Source of the DNA: Closterium sp. NIES-65 | Taxonomy: Eukaryota > Streptophyta > Zygnematophyceae > Desmidiales > Closteriaceae | Assembly (NCBI GenBank): GCA_948144175.1 | Contig: CANXME010002092.1 | Span: 186,001-250,000 of the forward strand | Length of the DNA: 64,000 nt | Direction of reading: 5' to 3' | Translations under genes and position numbers: made by a program | Shown: in pieces, positions 20,444 through 31,129 of the stretch | How positions within the stretch are numbered: position 1 is the first letter of the stretch | Layout: every line of letters starts with the position of its first letter | Notes under the pieces: model-generated | Told to the model about the DNA's origin: nothing | Database searches by the model: none | What the model saw: only the letters and a program-made list of their open reading frames with translations

Positions 20444-22423
20444 TTCGCCGCGCCCTCACTTTTCTAAGAGGTTCGGACGGCATAAGAGTCTCGGCAACAT
20501 TTTTACGGGCTGACCAGGCTGACGGGGGTTAATGAAACCTAACTGACGGGATCAGTAAGGCGAGACTTACCTTCGTGATCCCGTCGTCATCCCCTCGTTT
20601 TTGCTTAGAAATGTGTTGGCGAACACCACCAATGTTTCATATTTGGTAACCTCTCTAGTCACACTGCGGTTGGTGCAGGTGGTCTTCCGCGGCCCAATTT
20701 CGAACTACCTTAAAGCCTACCAAATCGTTAATAGAACACCAAACCTGACCAGTGCGATTTGGCTACCGAACGCACCTAAAACCCACCCCGAGTGCAGGGG
20801 AAGACACTACCACGAAATTGGCGAGCCCAGGCAAACTTGATAGTCAGTGGGAGTGGATCCCATTTCAGCTTTCCAGTTCCCCTCAGGCAGGCCCGCTCGG
20901 AGTGGCATGCTTGAGGGTATACACTGCATTAGTGTCATTTCGGGATGAATTAATTTCTTTTAGTCTGTCGAATGAGAAACGAGGAGAGATCCTGCTCACA
21001 CAACGTTTTTCTTTCATCCATGATGAGGGGAAACCATTTGGCGGACTGATTTCTTGTTTGTGGGTCGGGCAGCTGGCAAATTTCGGCCTGAAATTTCTTG
21101 ACAGACGCGAGGTAAATTCTTGCAACTATGGACGAAACATCTTTCTAGTGCGAGTGGAGGCCCGGGGCTACGAAACGTACCAGAGGCTTCCCCAGTTCAA
21201 GTGGGCCCAGTGTGACTGGGAGGCTACCGAACAGGGCCAATACAGAGGTTGAAGATGGCCAAGGTGCGTTGGAAGATGGCCACTCGAAGCCATTCAGCTA
21301 CAAGACCACCGACCACGTTGGAAGTCACTCTCGGTGGTCAGGTTCTCAGAGTGGTCGAGTCGGACCTATGAGCCAGCGCGGATGACATGAAGGTGGACGT
21401 CTGGAAGGCCCGAAGACTCCATGTGGAGGCTCGGCACTCTCCAGCGCGTACAGGTACTGTACAACTACAGTTACACATCCCAACAACGACATAGCGGATC
21501 CCCGTACGAGTGGTACAAATGTTTTTTGCTTAGAGTCCCGTAAAAAAACACACGCGCTGCAGGCCTTTGTGGAGAGCCCTTCAAACCCCAGGCAAACGGG
21601 ACCCTATAGTCCCATTTTCAGTAAAACTGCATGAAAATCGGTTTGGCTTCGCTACTAGTTGTTGTATACAGTCACATACGTACCATTCGGAATGCGCTTG
21701 ATTCAACTTCTCGTCGCAAGGTTCTCCCCGCTGATCAATGTTGCACAACCGACGGGCAGAATAAACAAAATCGGTTATGTTTGATGACTTTATGAAAGGA
21801 AATATAATTCGTTTTTGCCTGTCATCGTCGAGCGCGCCGTGAAACGCTCGACGGGATTTAGAAGCAAGCGCGGTCAAGAGAAATAATCAGAAATAGCTTT
21901 CAAAGTAAATATGGAAGCGAGATTTCCTTCTCTCACATTTTCCGGGGTTGGTTCGATTTGGGCCCTCTGATTGGCTGCGGAACTGATCCGCAGTCAAGCT
22001 GCAAAATTTCCCGCCAAGAACGGGACTGTAGAGGAGGGGCTACACCTAGGACAAACATGAAAAATCTACACGACGGGGAAAACGAACTCTCTTAGGAAGG
22101 GCTTCGAAGCCAGAACATCTGTAACAACTACTGTACAGCTTTGGGGGGCGAAGATGTAATATTCCTCGAAATTCGATTTCAAAATCTTTACAGTGCTGGA
22201 ATTGAATGTCATTCGCCACACACATGTGCACGCCGAAGCGATCCTGATTTGCCTTTTTCTCGCATCCATCCCCCATACCCCCTCATTTCTGTAATCAGCG
22301 CAAATCCCCCCCCCCCCTCATCTTTCCCCGCATCCCCCATTCCTCGCTCACAACTCTCATCTTCTTCCCATCCCATGCCATCCCATACTGCCCTATCCCC
22401 GCTCACCTCAAAGCCACAACTCC
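20444..22423. other. Gene-free, lower-GC tract right of element C
   Basis: No ORF here has a recognisable domain; the longest (about 166 codons near 20752) looks like a chance reading. A CCAAT-type site (ATTGG near 21970) and an E2F-like TTTCCCGCC (22007-22015) lie close together, which is typical of promoter sequence, but no gene can be attached to them. This is the probable ancestral sequence into which C inserted. Confidence 0.5.
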
Positions 22424-22532
22424 TCAACCCCCCTTTCTCAAGTTCCTCCGTCTCCTCCCCTCAACCCCCCTTTCTCATGTTCCTCCATCTCCTCCCCTCA
22501 ATCCCCCTTTCTCAAGTTCCTCCGTCTCTTCC
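22424..22532. repeat. Three-copy 36-37 bp pyrimidine-rich tandem repeat
   Basis: Units starting CTCAACCCCCCTTTCTCA occur at 22424, 22460 and 22497 with a few substitutions. They lie in a longer C/T-rich strand (about 22290-22690) with almost no purines, possibly a promoter-distal polypyrimidine tract. No protein-coding signal is seen. Confidence 0.7.
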
Positions 22533-23458
22533 CTACCCCCCCATTGCCGCACCGACATGTTCCCAGCTGGGCAATTTCCCCCTTCTCCCAACTTTCCCGC
22601 CTTCCCTCCCTATCCTCCCAGCTGGCCCCCCTTTCCGAACCGACCCAATTCCCCCTTTCCCCGCCAGTCATCCCGCCCTTCTTTCCTCAGTGCCTACTCA
22701 AAAGAGAAATCCTGGCCACTCACTCAGCATTTCGAATCCGATCGTCTGAGATCTCAACCCTACAGTATTTTCGATTTCCGCACTCTATCCAGCTGTCTTC
22801 ACTCTGTCAATCGGGAGCTAACCAACCACCTTGTCTGATTCTATTCTTGCGCCGAAAGCACAGCTTGGATTCGTAGGTCCGTCTTCGGCACGCGTTTCTG
22901 GGAACAATCGTATTGTGACCTTCGAGGAAAGTCGGTCATTTTTCTTGACGACCAATCGGAGATCGGAAATAGCAGAACAGGCAGCTTTATGGGTAACAAC
23001 AGGGTACGAAGGCTGCTCCCCCATTGGCTGGTCTCGCCAGTCGGCATTCATTTCCGAGATGCCGATCTCCTTTCAAGGTGGCGCCATCGATTATGTCAGC
23101 CAGATCGCACGACGATTGCGATTTCAGCCCACGTGCTTGCTAGCCCACGCGCGCTGCATTCGAGAGGGTGGACAGAAAAGGCTTCCTTATCTTTTGGGTC
23201 CCAGCAGCTCTGTGCTTTCCGCGCCGCCGCAAAGTACGGTACGAATGGCGGTTGGATGCTGTCCGTGTATATGGCAAGAAATTGAGGGAATTCCATTGGT
23301 CCTGTGGGTCGATACTCTGATTTCTCAAAATGCATATGGCGTCGAGCAATTTCCTATCATTCCTCACCTTTATTTAGAGCAATCCGTTTCCTTGGCGTCA
23401 GTAATTCGTCCTCATAACTTCCGAATGCGTTTGGCCCAGAATGCCCGATCCATGCCTC
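22533..23458. other. Gene-free tract upstream of the candidate host gene
   Basis: A 245-codon ORF (22831-23568) lacks homology-like features and is overlapped by open frames on both strands, so it is not called. Several CCAAT-type pentamers occur (for example near 22951 and 23022). Nothing else is recognised. Confidence 0.45.
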
Positions 23459-23625
23459 TTCACATTATACTAGTTAGTAGCTGCGCTTCTTATCAAAACA
23501 GCGTGTCAGTCCGCCTTTTGAGGCGCCTCAAGAATCGTCTCAGCCCAGGCGCCTTCACATTATACTAGTTAGTAGTAGCTTCTTTTCAAGCAAGAGCGTC
23601 AGTCCACCGGCATCGCGACGACTGA
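23459..23625 (+). repeat. Diverged tandem duplication, period about 95 bp
   Basis: TTCACATTATACTAGTTAGT occurs at 23459 and again at 23554, each followed by similar text ending GTCAGTCCRCC. The second copy is shorter and diverged. Confidence 0.65.
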
Positions 23626-23647
23626 GACCTTACACGTTTCAAAATGC

Positions 23648-23696
23648 CACGTGCCACGTGCCATTCCGTAGCACCACGTGCCATTTGACGCACGTG
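23648..23696. promoter_or_regulatory. Cluster of four G-boxes (CACGTG)
   Basis: Perfect CACGTG palindromes lie at 23648-23653, 23655-23660, 23675-23680 and 23691-23696, the first three in the extended context CCACGTGCC. They are 119 to 167 bp upstream of the ATG at 23815. In plants G-boxes bind bZIP and bHLH factors (light, ABA and circadian responses). Four in 49 bp is a strong promoter-like signal for the downstream gene. No clear TATA box is seen between cluster and ATG. Confidence 0.7.
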
Positions 23697-23814
23697 CCTC
23701 CCACGAACAACGCTGCTGCCTTCTCTACGTCCCATCTGCTGCTCCTCCGCACGCCAGGCTGAGCGTGATTCTTGCCGTGCTTTACGCTCGCGCATTTGCC
23801 GGCTCCCGCATATC

Positions 23815-25311
23815 ATGGGGGCTCAGAACTTCCCTGATGATGATTATTTCCGCGCGCTCGTCGCGAACCCTCCACTTTTTGGTCCAACGGCGGATACACC
23901 CCCGCGCGGCAGTCTGCAGGCCTGCCACGGTGACGTGGGCGTAAACGTTGGCGCATTCATTTCCCCCACAACGGACCACGTGGGCCTGGAGAAGCGCGTC
24001 GGGGGAGACTTTGCGCCGCCTAGGCGCGCGGCTGTACCGCAACCGCACGAGCTGTTCATCCGCGGTCCGGCCCCGTCAAGCTCTGCGCATGGCCATGACT
24101 CCGGAGACGCGGATCCCTTTCGAGTTGGCGTACGCGGAACCGCGGACGGTCCCAGCGCGTTCGCCGCGCCCATCCCCCCCGAGTGGCGGGGGCGGGAGGC
24201 GCGGAAGCGACCGTTGGAATCAGAATGGGCGGAAAACCCGCGGGGCTTCACAAATACGCCTATCAGTCAGCATCGCGCGACCGAGGCGCCAGACAGGGAC
24301 CGTCAGCGCGGCGAGTGGCGGAATTGGGCTGTTACCGCGGGCTCGGCTGAGATAGAAGTCGCGCGGTGGCGGAATGGATGTTTGGTGTCGGAAGGCGAAG
24401 TGGTGGGTGTGTGTGACGGGGCAGGGCGAGGAAGCGGGGGGGCCACGGGACGTGGGGGAAGTTGGGTAAGGGCGGAGAGCGGGGGGAGGTGGGGAAGGGC
24501 GGGAAGGAGGGGGAGGGCGGGAAGGGCGGAAAGTTGGCCGCATTCAACTGAGGGAAGCGGGGAGCGTGGAGCTTGTGGGGGAATGAGCTCTGAAACAGCG
24601 TCCATGTGGCACGACTGGATTGGCTTGCAAAGCTGGCAGCAGCAGCAGCAGCAGCTGCTGCTGCAGCTGGGCGCACCAGCGCAAGGAAAAGGGGGTATTC
24701 CGCACCAGTGGAACCTTGAAGTCCCTCATAAGGCAAGCACACCTGCAACGCCGCTTGCTGCTGTCTTGCCATCTGCCACACCCGCTGCAGTCACCTGCGT
24801 TGCAAGGAACCCAGAACTAGGCAGAGAACCGGCAACTCTTGAAGCTTCCCAATCCCCGGGATCAACGAGAGACGATGCGTGTGGTTCAGTGGATCTTTCC
24901 CTTCGTCTTGGGCGGAGCCCTGAGTGTCAAGAGCAAAATTCTGGCTGCGGAAATGGGGAAGGAAGTGTAGGTGGAGCAGAGGAGAGAAAGGGGGTGTCAG
25001 CAGGGGGAGTGGAGAGCATGCCAGGCAATGGGGGATGTGGTTTGATGGGGGGGTTTCTTGGGGCGCGTGGGGAGGGGCATATGCTGGTGCAGGATAGCAT
25101 TTGGGAGTGTGAGCCTCCTGCTGCTGATGCTACATCTGCCGGTGCTGCTGCTGCTGGGTCAGGGGAATCCCTGTCTTGGGGTGAGGGCAAGGGCGGGAGT
25201 GTGTACGAGCGCCATGCACTGCTGTACCAAATCAACCTGGATCGCCACATGAGGGGCGAAAGGATGATGAGGGGTGAAGGGGAGAGGGCTAAAGCATCTG
25301 AATGGGAGTGA
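23815..25311 (+). CDS. Candidate host gene, 498-residue protein of unknown function with EAR-like motif
   Basis: This is the only long ORF in the window that is not transposon-derived; I do not recognise the family. The start at 23815 follows the G-box cluster. The predicted protein is low in order: an N-terminal third rich in Pro/Arg/Gly, a Gly/Arg-rich stretch around residues 205-240, a CAG/CTG-encoded run of Gln then Leu (24638-24672), and a D-LSLRL-G motif at residues 360-366. LxLxL is the EAR repression motif of plant transcriptional co-repressor adaptors, so a nuclear regulator is a reasonable guess and no more. The stop TGA (25309-25311) overlaps a perfect 5' splice consensus GTGAGT (25308-25313), so this may be a first exon. 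The G-rich part around 24420-24530 could also be intronic. Function unassigned. Confidence 0.45.
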   Translation: MGAQNFPDDDYFRALVANPPLFGPTADTPPRGSLQACHGDVGVNVGAFISPTTDHVGLEKRVGGDFAPPRRAAVPQPHELFIRGPAPSSSAHGHDSGDADPFRVGVRGTADGPSAFAAPIPPEWRGREARKRPLESEWAENPRGFTNTPISQHRATEAPDRDRQRGEWRNWAVTAGSAEIEVARWRNGCLVSEGEVVGVCDGAGRGSGGATGRGGSWVRAESGGRWGRAGRRGRAGRAESWPHSTEGSGERGACGGMSSETASMWHDWIGLQSWQQQQQQLLLQLGAPAQGKGGIPHQWNLEVPHKASTPATPLAAVLPSATPAAVTCVARNPELGREPATLEASQSPGSTRDDACGSVDLSLRLGRSPECQEQNSGCGNGEGSVGGAEERKGVSAGGVESMPGNGGCGLMGGFLGARGEGHMLVQDSIWECEPPAADATSAGAAAAGSGESLSWGEGKGGSVYERHALLYQINLDRHMRGERMMRGEGERAKASEWE

Positions 25312-25734
25312 GTGGTGTGAGGCTGCTGGTGCTGCTGCTGGTGTAGAAGAAAATGAGTTTGAAGGTGCACATGGCCAGCTTATCGCAGCTGGAATAGAGC
25401 AGCCCTTTAAGGGGTGGCTTGCTGGCATGTTATTCAGCTGCCTACCGACCCATGCTCTCCCCACTAACTGCCCACTTGTATATAGTCTGGCTCTGTATAT
25501 ACCTTACCCAGTATACATGTTAATACCGTATCACCGCTCAATCGTGCCTTCAAACCATTCAGCACAGCACGCCTTTGCCGTTGGCAAAGAAGTACCCAGT
25601 TGACTTTGCTGCAGCTGTAGGCGAATTTGGCGCTGAGGCATTGCCTAACTAGATTCATCTGTTTCTAGGCTTGTTTCAGACATCCATATGACAGTTCGCT
25701 GAAGTCAGGTCCCACTCTAAGAAAAAAACTGTAT
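25312..25734. other. Sequence downstream of the candidate gene
   Basis: Either the 3' UTR or an intron plus later exons of the candidate gene. A CAG-type acceptor cannot be assigned with confidence. No domain is recognised. Confidence 0.35.
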
Positions 25735-26300
25735 TCTACTAAGGGCTCATTCCGCTGTGGACACTTTCTCAAAGAGAGTGTCCGAAACACTTTTGGCCCG
25801 AGTCGCCCTCCAATGTCTCGGAACTTCATGTCCCAATCGATCGATGTACTGCGACCCACAGCGACCTCGCGAACAATTTTGTGTGAAGGAATGTGATTGG
25901 TCTGCTGAGTGAGCTGCCCACTCAACCTGCGCGTCACACGCACCTGGGCGGAAGGTCTGTGGACGCGAAATGAGGGGGATGGTCAATAACGTGGCCAATC
26001 ACGTTTCAGAGTACACATAGCTACTGAAATCCGTCCTTGTAGAATGATGACCAGGTGCATTCAGCATGGATTGACATTTCGCACCGCGTGCGATGGCTTG
26101 TGTGTGTTGAGTTGGCGTGCAATTACGGTAGCCCGCGACAGTTCCGCGTTTCACGCCACCCAATGAAAAATACTTTTTTTGCGACAAACAAGAGCGGTCC
26201 GGAATTCGAACACCTGCAGCATATGTTGTAACTTCCTGTCCCAATCGAATCAGACACTTTCTTTGAGAAAGTGTTGAGAGCGGAATACACCCTAAGAACG
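25735..26300. mobile_element. Candidate MITE with about 35-45 bp terminal inverted repeats
   Basis: The left arm (25749-25783) ATTCCGCTGTGGACACTTTC... is matched in reverse complement by the right arm (26254-26286) ATTCCGCTCTCAACACTTTC.... The similarity probably extends outward through TTCT..TAGGG on both sides. Each arm contains an internal palindrome (ACACTTTCT..AGAAAGTGT). The interior is non-coding, about 500 bp. No convincing target duplication was found, so the boundaries and class are uncertain. Confidence 0.45.
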
Positions 26301-26847
26301 GCCTTACAATTTACTGAAAGCACGCTTTAGTTCATGTGAGATTTTCAAGTGTGCAAGGCACGAATGCAGGTTGAATAGACCGCAACCACAGGCAAAGCGC
26401 ATTCAACACATCACGCGTGTGTTAGGGGCCGCAAGGTTCGATGAGACACTTGGATATGTGTGCAAATATTATATAGCGATACCAGCGGTGTAACTGTGCA
26501 TTGGTGTTCTTGTTACACATGGCTATTAACTATTTCGGATAAATCATAACAAGGTAGCTTAAGATTATTTGTTCCCAACAGTAGCCACACCTAGCATTGG
26601 ATCTTCTCCTGCTCGGTATAAGGGGATCGGTTAACAACCTGCTGTTTCTTAAGGTTTCTAGGGTCTACGGAGCAGACAAGTTGAAGAGGGTTTTCGGCTT
26701 TGCGGGGACATGTATCTCAACCCCTCATAGGTTTTCAGCTAGCCATCTCCCTCCTTCCACCTCAACCCCCGCCAATCCCTCACCCCTTTTTCCCACGCTC
26801 ACGAGTCTGTGTTGTAATGTATTGTACCGCGTTCCAGAAGGGAATCA
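26301..26847. other. Gene-free spacer left of element D
   Basis: AT-richer sequence without recognisable coding content. It is followed by GCACA at 26848-26852, the left target duplication of element D. Confidence 0.5.
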
Positions 26848-26852
26848 GCACA

Positions 26853-27299
26853 TGTTACGAATAGTAATACTTGAATATTACTATGCACTCCTCACCGCAG
26901 CAAAGAGAAGCACGCAGTATCGCGAATGAACACGAAGCGTCAGACGGTTGGAAACGACTCGAAGCGTCAGACAATTGGGACGTATCTGAACCGTCGGAGC
27001 AGACAGCATCAAGCATCTACAGGCATGATGGCTTCGACGGGAACAGTTTCGTAACTGTTCGCGCCGCACGGTTGGGAATGTATTTGAATAAGGGAATGTA
27101 CCCCTTCGAGTATATGGCTATCTAGGTCGTTTCATCTCCCCTGTACTCATATTTATATTTGCTGTATTTGCATGTTTTATTTTATCTCAAGCATTTACAT
27201 TTACTCTGCTATTGAGGTCACGTGCCCACCAACATCACTTCTCTGCGTGCGAACCTTGCTGAGTAGATCCTAGGCCACGATCAACTTCTGATCGCAGCA
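26853..27299 (+). repeat. Element D 5' LTR
   Basis: 447 bp, TGTTACGAATAG to GATCGCAGCA; diverged by several substitutions and small indels from the 3' copy at 61824-62272, so this is an older insertion than B or G. Confidence 0.93.
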
Positions 27300-27311
27300 T
27301 GGTATGAGAGC
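27300..27311 (+). promoter_or_regulatory. Element D primer-binding site
   Basis: TGGTATGAGAGC, same variant as in C, directly after the 5' LTR. The leader (27312-27375) is cut by element E after GGAGG. Confidence 0.8.
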
Positions 27312-27375
27312 GACTAGGGAATCCTTCGCACCGCCATCTCTAAAATCTACGATCACGTATAAGAATGGCCGGAGG

Positions 27376-27464
27376 TGTGTAAATAGGTAGTTAGAAGTAG
27401 GAGCCATGGCTAGGAAAGCCCTAGCTAGGCAAGAATAGTTTAGGCAAAAGAGGGGGATTCACTA
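27376..27464 (-). repeat. Element E 3' LTR, outer part
   Basis: Matches 41024-41112 from TGTGTAAATAGG onward and breaks off at ATTCACTA (27457-27464), the left 8-bp duplication created by the hAT insertion. The remainder is at 39752-39842. Confidence 0.9.
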
Positions 27465-27635
27465 CAGGCCCTCAGATTCGTTTTTAGCCTGTCTGATTCG
27501 TCAGACTCTCCCAAAGTTGTAGTCTGAATCTGACAGAGTTGCAAAAAAAAAAAGTCTGATAGTTCAGAGTTCCCTAAAACAAAAGTCTGAAAGATTCAGA
27601 ATCACCCGCCTATCAAGTCTGATTGTCTTTCTAGC
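27465..27635. repeat. hAT F left terminus: TIR and subterminal TCTGA array
   Basis: CAGGCCC terminal motif followed by at least eight TCTGA/TCAGA motifs in both orientations within about 160 bp, and a run of A. Confidence 0.75.
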
Positions 27636-30024
27636 TATCTTGCTGAACTGTTTGTCTTGTTTGAACTACGTAACGTACATACATTGCAAGCAAGAGCCTA
27701 CAAACAAAATGCTACTTTTCTTTGATTAGAATTTAGCTCCCAGCTAGAACTACCCTATTTATGTATCCTAGCACTACAACATCCTACTAATCCTCCTCTC
27801 CTAGACTCCTACTCATTAAATCCATCATCATCATCGGAGTCAACTGCATCCTGCTCATCTTCTAGGTCAACTACTACATCCATCTCTTCATCTGCCTACC
27901 TGCCCTTCTTGTTGTGTTGCTTTCCTGCGGGCCCGAGTGGAGCGTTGCTTTCCTGCGGGCCCGAGTGGAGCGTTGCTCTGGGGCTTGCGCTTCTTGTAAC
28001 TCCTCCAGACTGTCACAATCTCATCCCAGTCGGGGGCGTAATCTATCAAGCTCATGCACATAAGGTCCCCCAAGCGAGCATCCTTGAGCGCGCCCCTCTT
28101 CCACGACTTAATGATGTTCTCGCGGGAGAACCCCCGCTCGCACTCCACGGTGCTCAACGGCAGTACAGCAACCGCCACCCACAGGAGCACCAAGTTGGGG
28201 TAGTTCTCCCGCCAGTCGGGAGTCTTGAGCATGGCAATGAGACCTGCGTGAAAACTGCGCTCGCCCTTGGTAGATGCTGCAAGCACCGAAGTGAACATGC
28301 GCAGCTCCTTCTCTGCGCGGCGCTTGTCAATTCCTGACGGGGTAGGAAGTAAAACGGGAGGAGCAAGCTCAGAACCCAAATTCAAACATTAATTGAAGCG
28401 ACATGTAATACAAACAATGCATCGGGGTAGCCTGATATTGAAACCAAGCTACGTAATGGCTTACCTGGCAGGATCTCATCCGTCAGGTCGGCCTTGAACA
28501 GCGTGACAAGCGACCGAAGCCACTCGAGGCACCTGCGGTTCCTCTCTCCACGCTCCAGCGGGTACTCGTCGGGGGTGAAGAGCCTAGCGCCGGACATCCC
28601 GTTCAGGTCGCCAAGCCGGTGCTCCAGTTGGTGCACGATCACCTTGGCAAAGGCTGTGCAAACCTCCACACAACCATCGTGGGTGCCGGGCCCTTCAAAC
28701 TCCTCCAGCTCGTCCTCGTGCAGCACGAATTTGAAGCGTGCTGGTCTGCCGTCCGAATCAATCCCTTCAACCTTCACCTCCCGGTTTCCTCCAGGCCCAT
28801 GGCGCGCGATGAAGGGGGACAGCAGCTCGCTGACGCCGCCGCCGAAGTCGTCTCCGCAGTCGACGTAGCGGCTCTCGATGTGGGATGCTGTACGCTTGAT
28901 CTGCGCATGCACGCTGGCATAATCAAGCTGGAAAAAAACACGTGGACATGTGGTTAGTGACTAAGGTTAGAAGAATCGAAGCTGGCATTAGCACAAAGAC
29001 TTAACTAGTAACAAGAAACCAGAGATTACCTCCTTGTGCTGGAATGCCCTGTTGAGTATGTTCAGCTGCTCAAGCACATCTGCAATGAAAAACAGGAGGA
29101 AATGAAACCTGTAGCTCGTCACCAGCGCATAGAGCGTCGCGTCCCACTCCTTCAACATCACGATGAGAGCCGGAAGGACGGCGACGAGTCTGAGCACTGC
29201 GTCGCCCCGCGAAAGCCAACAGACTGCATGGATCCCTTGCAGCTCCAGTGAGGTGGAGGTGAAGACTTCCTGCAGCCCCATGAACCGCTGATGCCATGGC
29301 CCACTTCGACCGAGATGCTCAGCCACGATGCGGATCACCGTGTCAATGACGTTGAAGGCGGGAATCTTCTCTGCGGCTGTTTTAGCCGCCAGTGCCTCCC
29401 TGGCAAAACAAAAAAGGGAAACATTAGTCACATGTAGTCGTTAAAGAACTTCAAAAAACCCTATGCACCTACATGTTTACCTGTGAGCGATGCAGTGGGA
29501 TGACACCAAATGGGGAATGCGCACGCGGAGGCGTGTCGTGAGGCCGCCCTTGCAGCCCATCATGACGTTCGCGCCATCGGTGCTGATGCCTGCAATGCGG
29601 TGCAGGTCGACCCCGACTCCCTGCAGGTGTGATAGCAGAACGCCCAGAAGAGAAGCGGCGTCGGCCTTCTCCACGGTGAGAAGCGCCATGAACTCCGTGA
29701 CGACCTTGAAGTCACGGACGAAGGTGATGAACAGGATCAAGTGCTTCCCGCTGCACCTATCCGTGCTCTCGTCAATCGAGATGCCGACGAAGGGCGACGA
29801 TAGCACATGTTACAGCTGGGTTGTCTGGAGCCATGTGGCTGTAGTTTGCGTCAGCTCACCGAAGCCGTATCTGCACATGGAACCAATAGTCAGTAACAAT
29901 TTAGTTAGAACATTATTAAAACGTGGGTACTTATAAAGAGGCGTACGGCAGTTGCACTCACGTGGTGTAGTAGGTGCCGTACCCTCTCTTAGGGAAGCCT
30001 TGCACGCCCTTCTCCGACAAGTAC

Positions 30025-30156
30025 TGTCAGAACATTATAGCTTACTTATTTGTGTAGGCTATAGTGGGGTATCCCATAGGGGGTACAACACAATTAGGGT
30101 TTCCTATTTGTACTCACTTCGTTCATAGTCATTCCATCCTTGTTCGTTTCTTCTCA
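30025..30156 (+). repeat. Element G 5' LTR
   Basis: TGTCAGAACATTATAGC to TTTCTTCTCA, 132 bp, containing the core GTAGGCTATAGTGGGG. Followed by primer site TGGAATCAGAGC (30157-30168), one mismatch from the tRNA-iMet complement. Confidence 0.95.
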
Positions 30157-30168
30157 TGGAATCAGAGC

Positions 30169-31129
30169 AGGTCCCCTCCTAGGGACTGTTCCTAGGGCCC
30201 ACCGAAGCGCGCCCCGAGGCGCGCGTTATTTTTAGCGACCCTGCGTGTCGCCCTTACCTTCGCGATCCCGCCGCCCTTTAGTCGCGGCCCCGCTTTACCC
30301 CTACGGCCCCGCTTCGGCCCCTCTTAGGCCCCGTCGGCCCCGCTTAGACCCCACTACGGCCCCGCGTCGGCCCCGCTTAGGCCCCGTCGGCCCCGCTTAG
30401 GCCCCGCTACGGCCCCTCGTCGGCCCCGCTTAGGCCCCGTCGGCCCCGCTTAGGCCCCGCTACGGCCCCGCGTCGGCCCCGCTTAGGCCCCGTCGGCCCC
30501 GCTTAGGCCCACTCGGCCCCGCTTAGGCCCCGCTACGGCCCCGCTACGGCCTCGCTGCGGCCCCGTCGGCCCCATCGGCCCCGCCTAGGCCCCGCCGACC
30601 CTGCTACGGATCCGCTACAGCCCGTCGTCGACCCCGCTACGACCCCGCTACGGCCCCGCTTAGGCCCCGCTGCAGCCCCGCTACGGCCCCCATTGCGGCC
30701 CCGCCGCCCGTGCTGCAGCTCGCCGCGCCTCCCGTACAGCCGCCCGTGCGCCGCCCGTGCACCCGCTCGTGCAGCCGCCCGTGCAGCCGCCCACCGTGCC
30801 GCCCGTGAGCCGCCCCAGCCGCCCGTGAGCCGCCCGTGCAGCCGCCCGCACCGCCTGTGAGCCCCCACGTCACCCGAGCAGCGCGAGCCGGCCGAGCCGC
30901 CCCAGCCGCCCGAGCCGCGCGAGCCGCCCGAGCCGCCCGAGTCGCCCGAGCCGCCCGAGCCACCCGAGCCGCCCGAGCCGCCCGAGCCGCGCGATCCGTC
31001 TACGGTGCCGGGAGCCGGATCCTGTGGGACTGCTGCTACTCCTGGGCCGGCGGAGTTGCTGAGCTGCTGTGTTGCTGTCCTACTGAGCTGCGCGACCCTT
31101 CTTCTCTGGTGAGACTGTCGGCTGCTATC
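30169..31129 (+). repeat. Element G leader with GC-rich tandem repeats
   Basis: 30290-30700 consists of CGGCCCCGCTTAGGCCCC-type units (17-18 bp, also a GCTAC variant). 30880-31000 is a 9-bp GAGCCGCCC array. Apparent ORFs on the minus strand are repeat artefacts. Same plan as leaders of B, H, I and J. Confidence 0.85.

Noticed and set aside
20752..21252. 166-codon ORF in the C-flanking tract
   Set aside because: No recognisable motif and nothing around it suggests a gene; length is compatible with chance.
22831..23568. 245-codon ORF upstream of the candidate host gene
   Set aside because: No domain, no sensible composition, overlapped by open frames on the other strand, and its end runs through a non-coding tandem duplication.
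26123..26323. A box B-like GGTGTTCGAATTCC motif near 26200 as another tRNA-like gene
   Set aside because: No matching box A at the right distance; it lies inside the candidate MITE.
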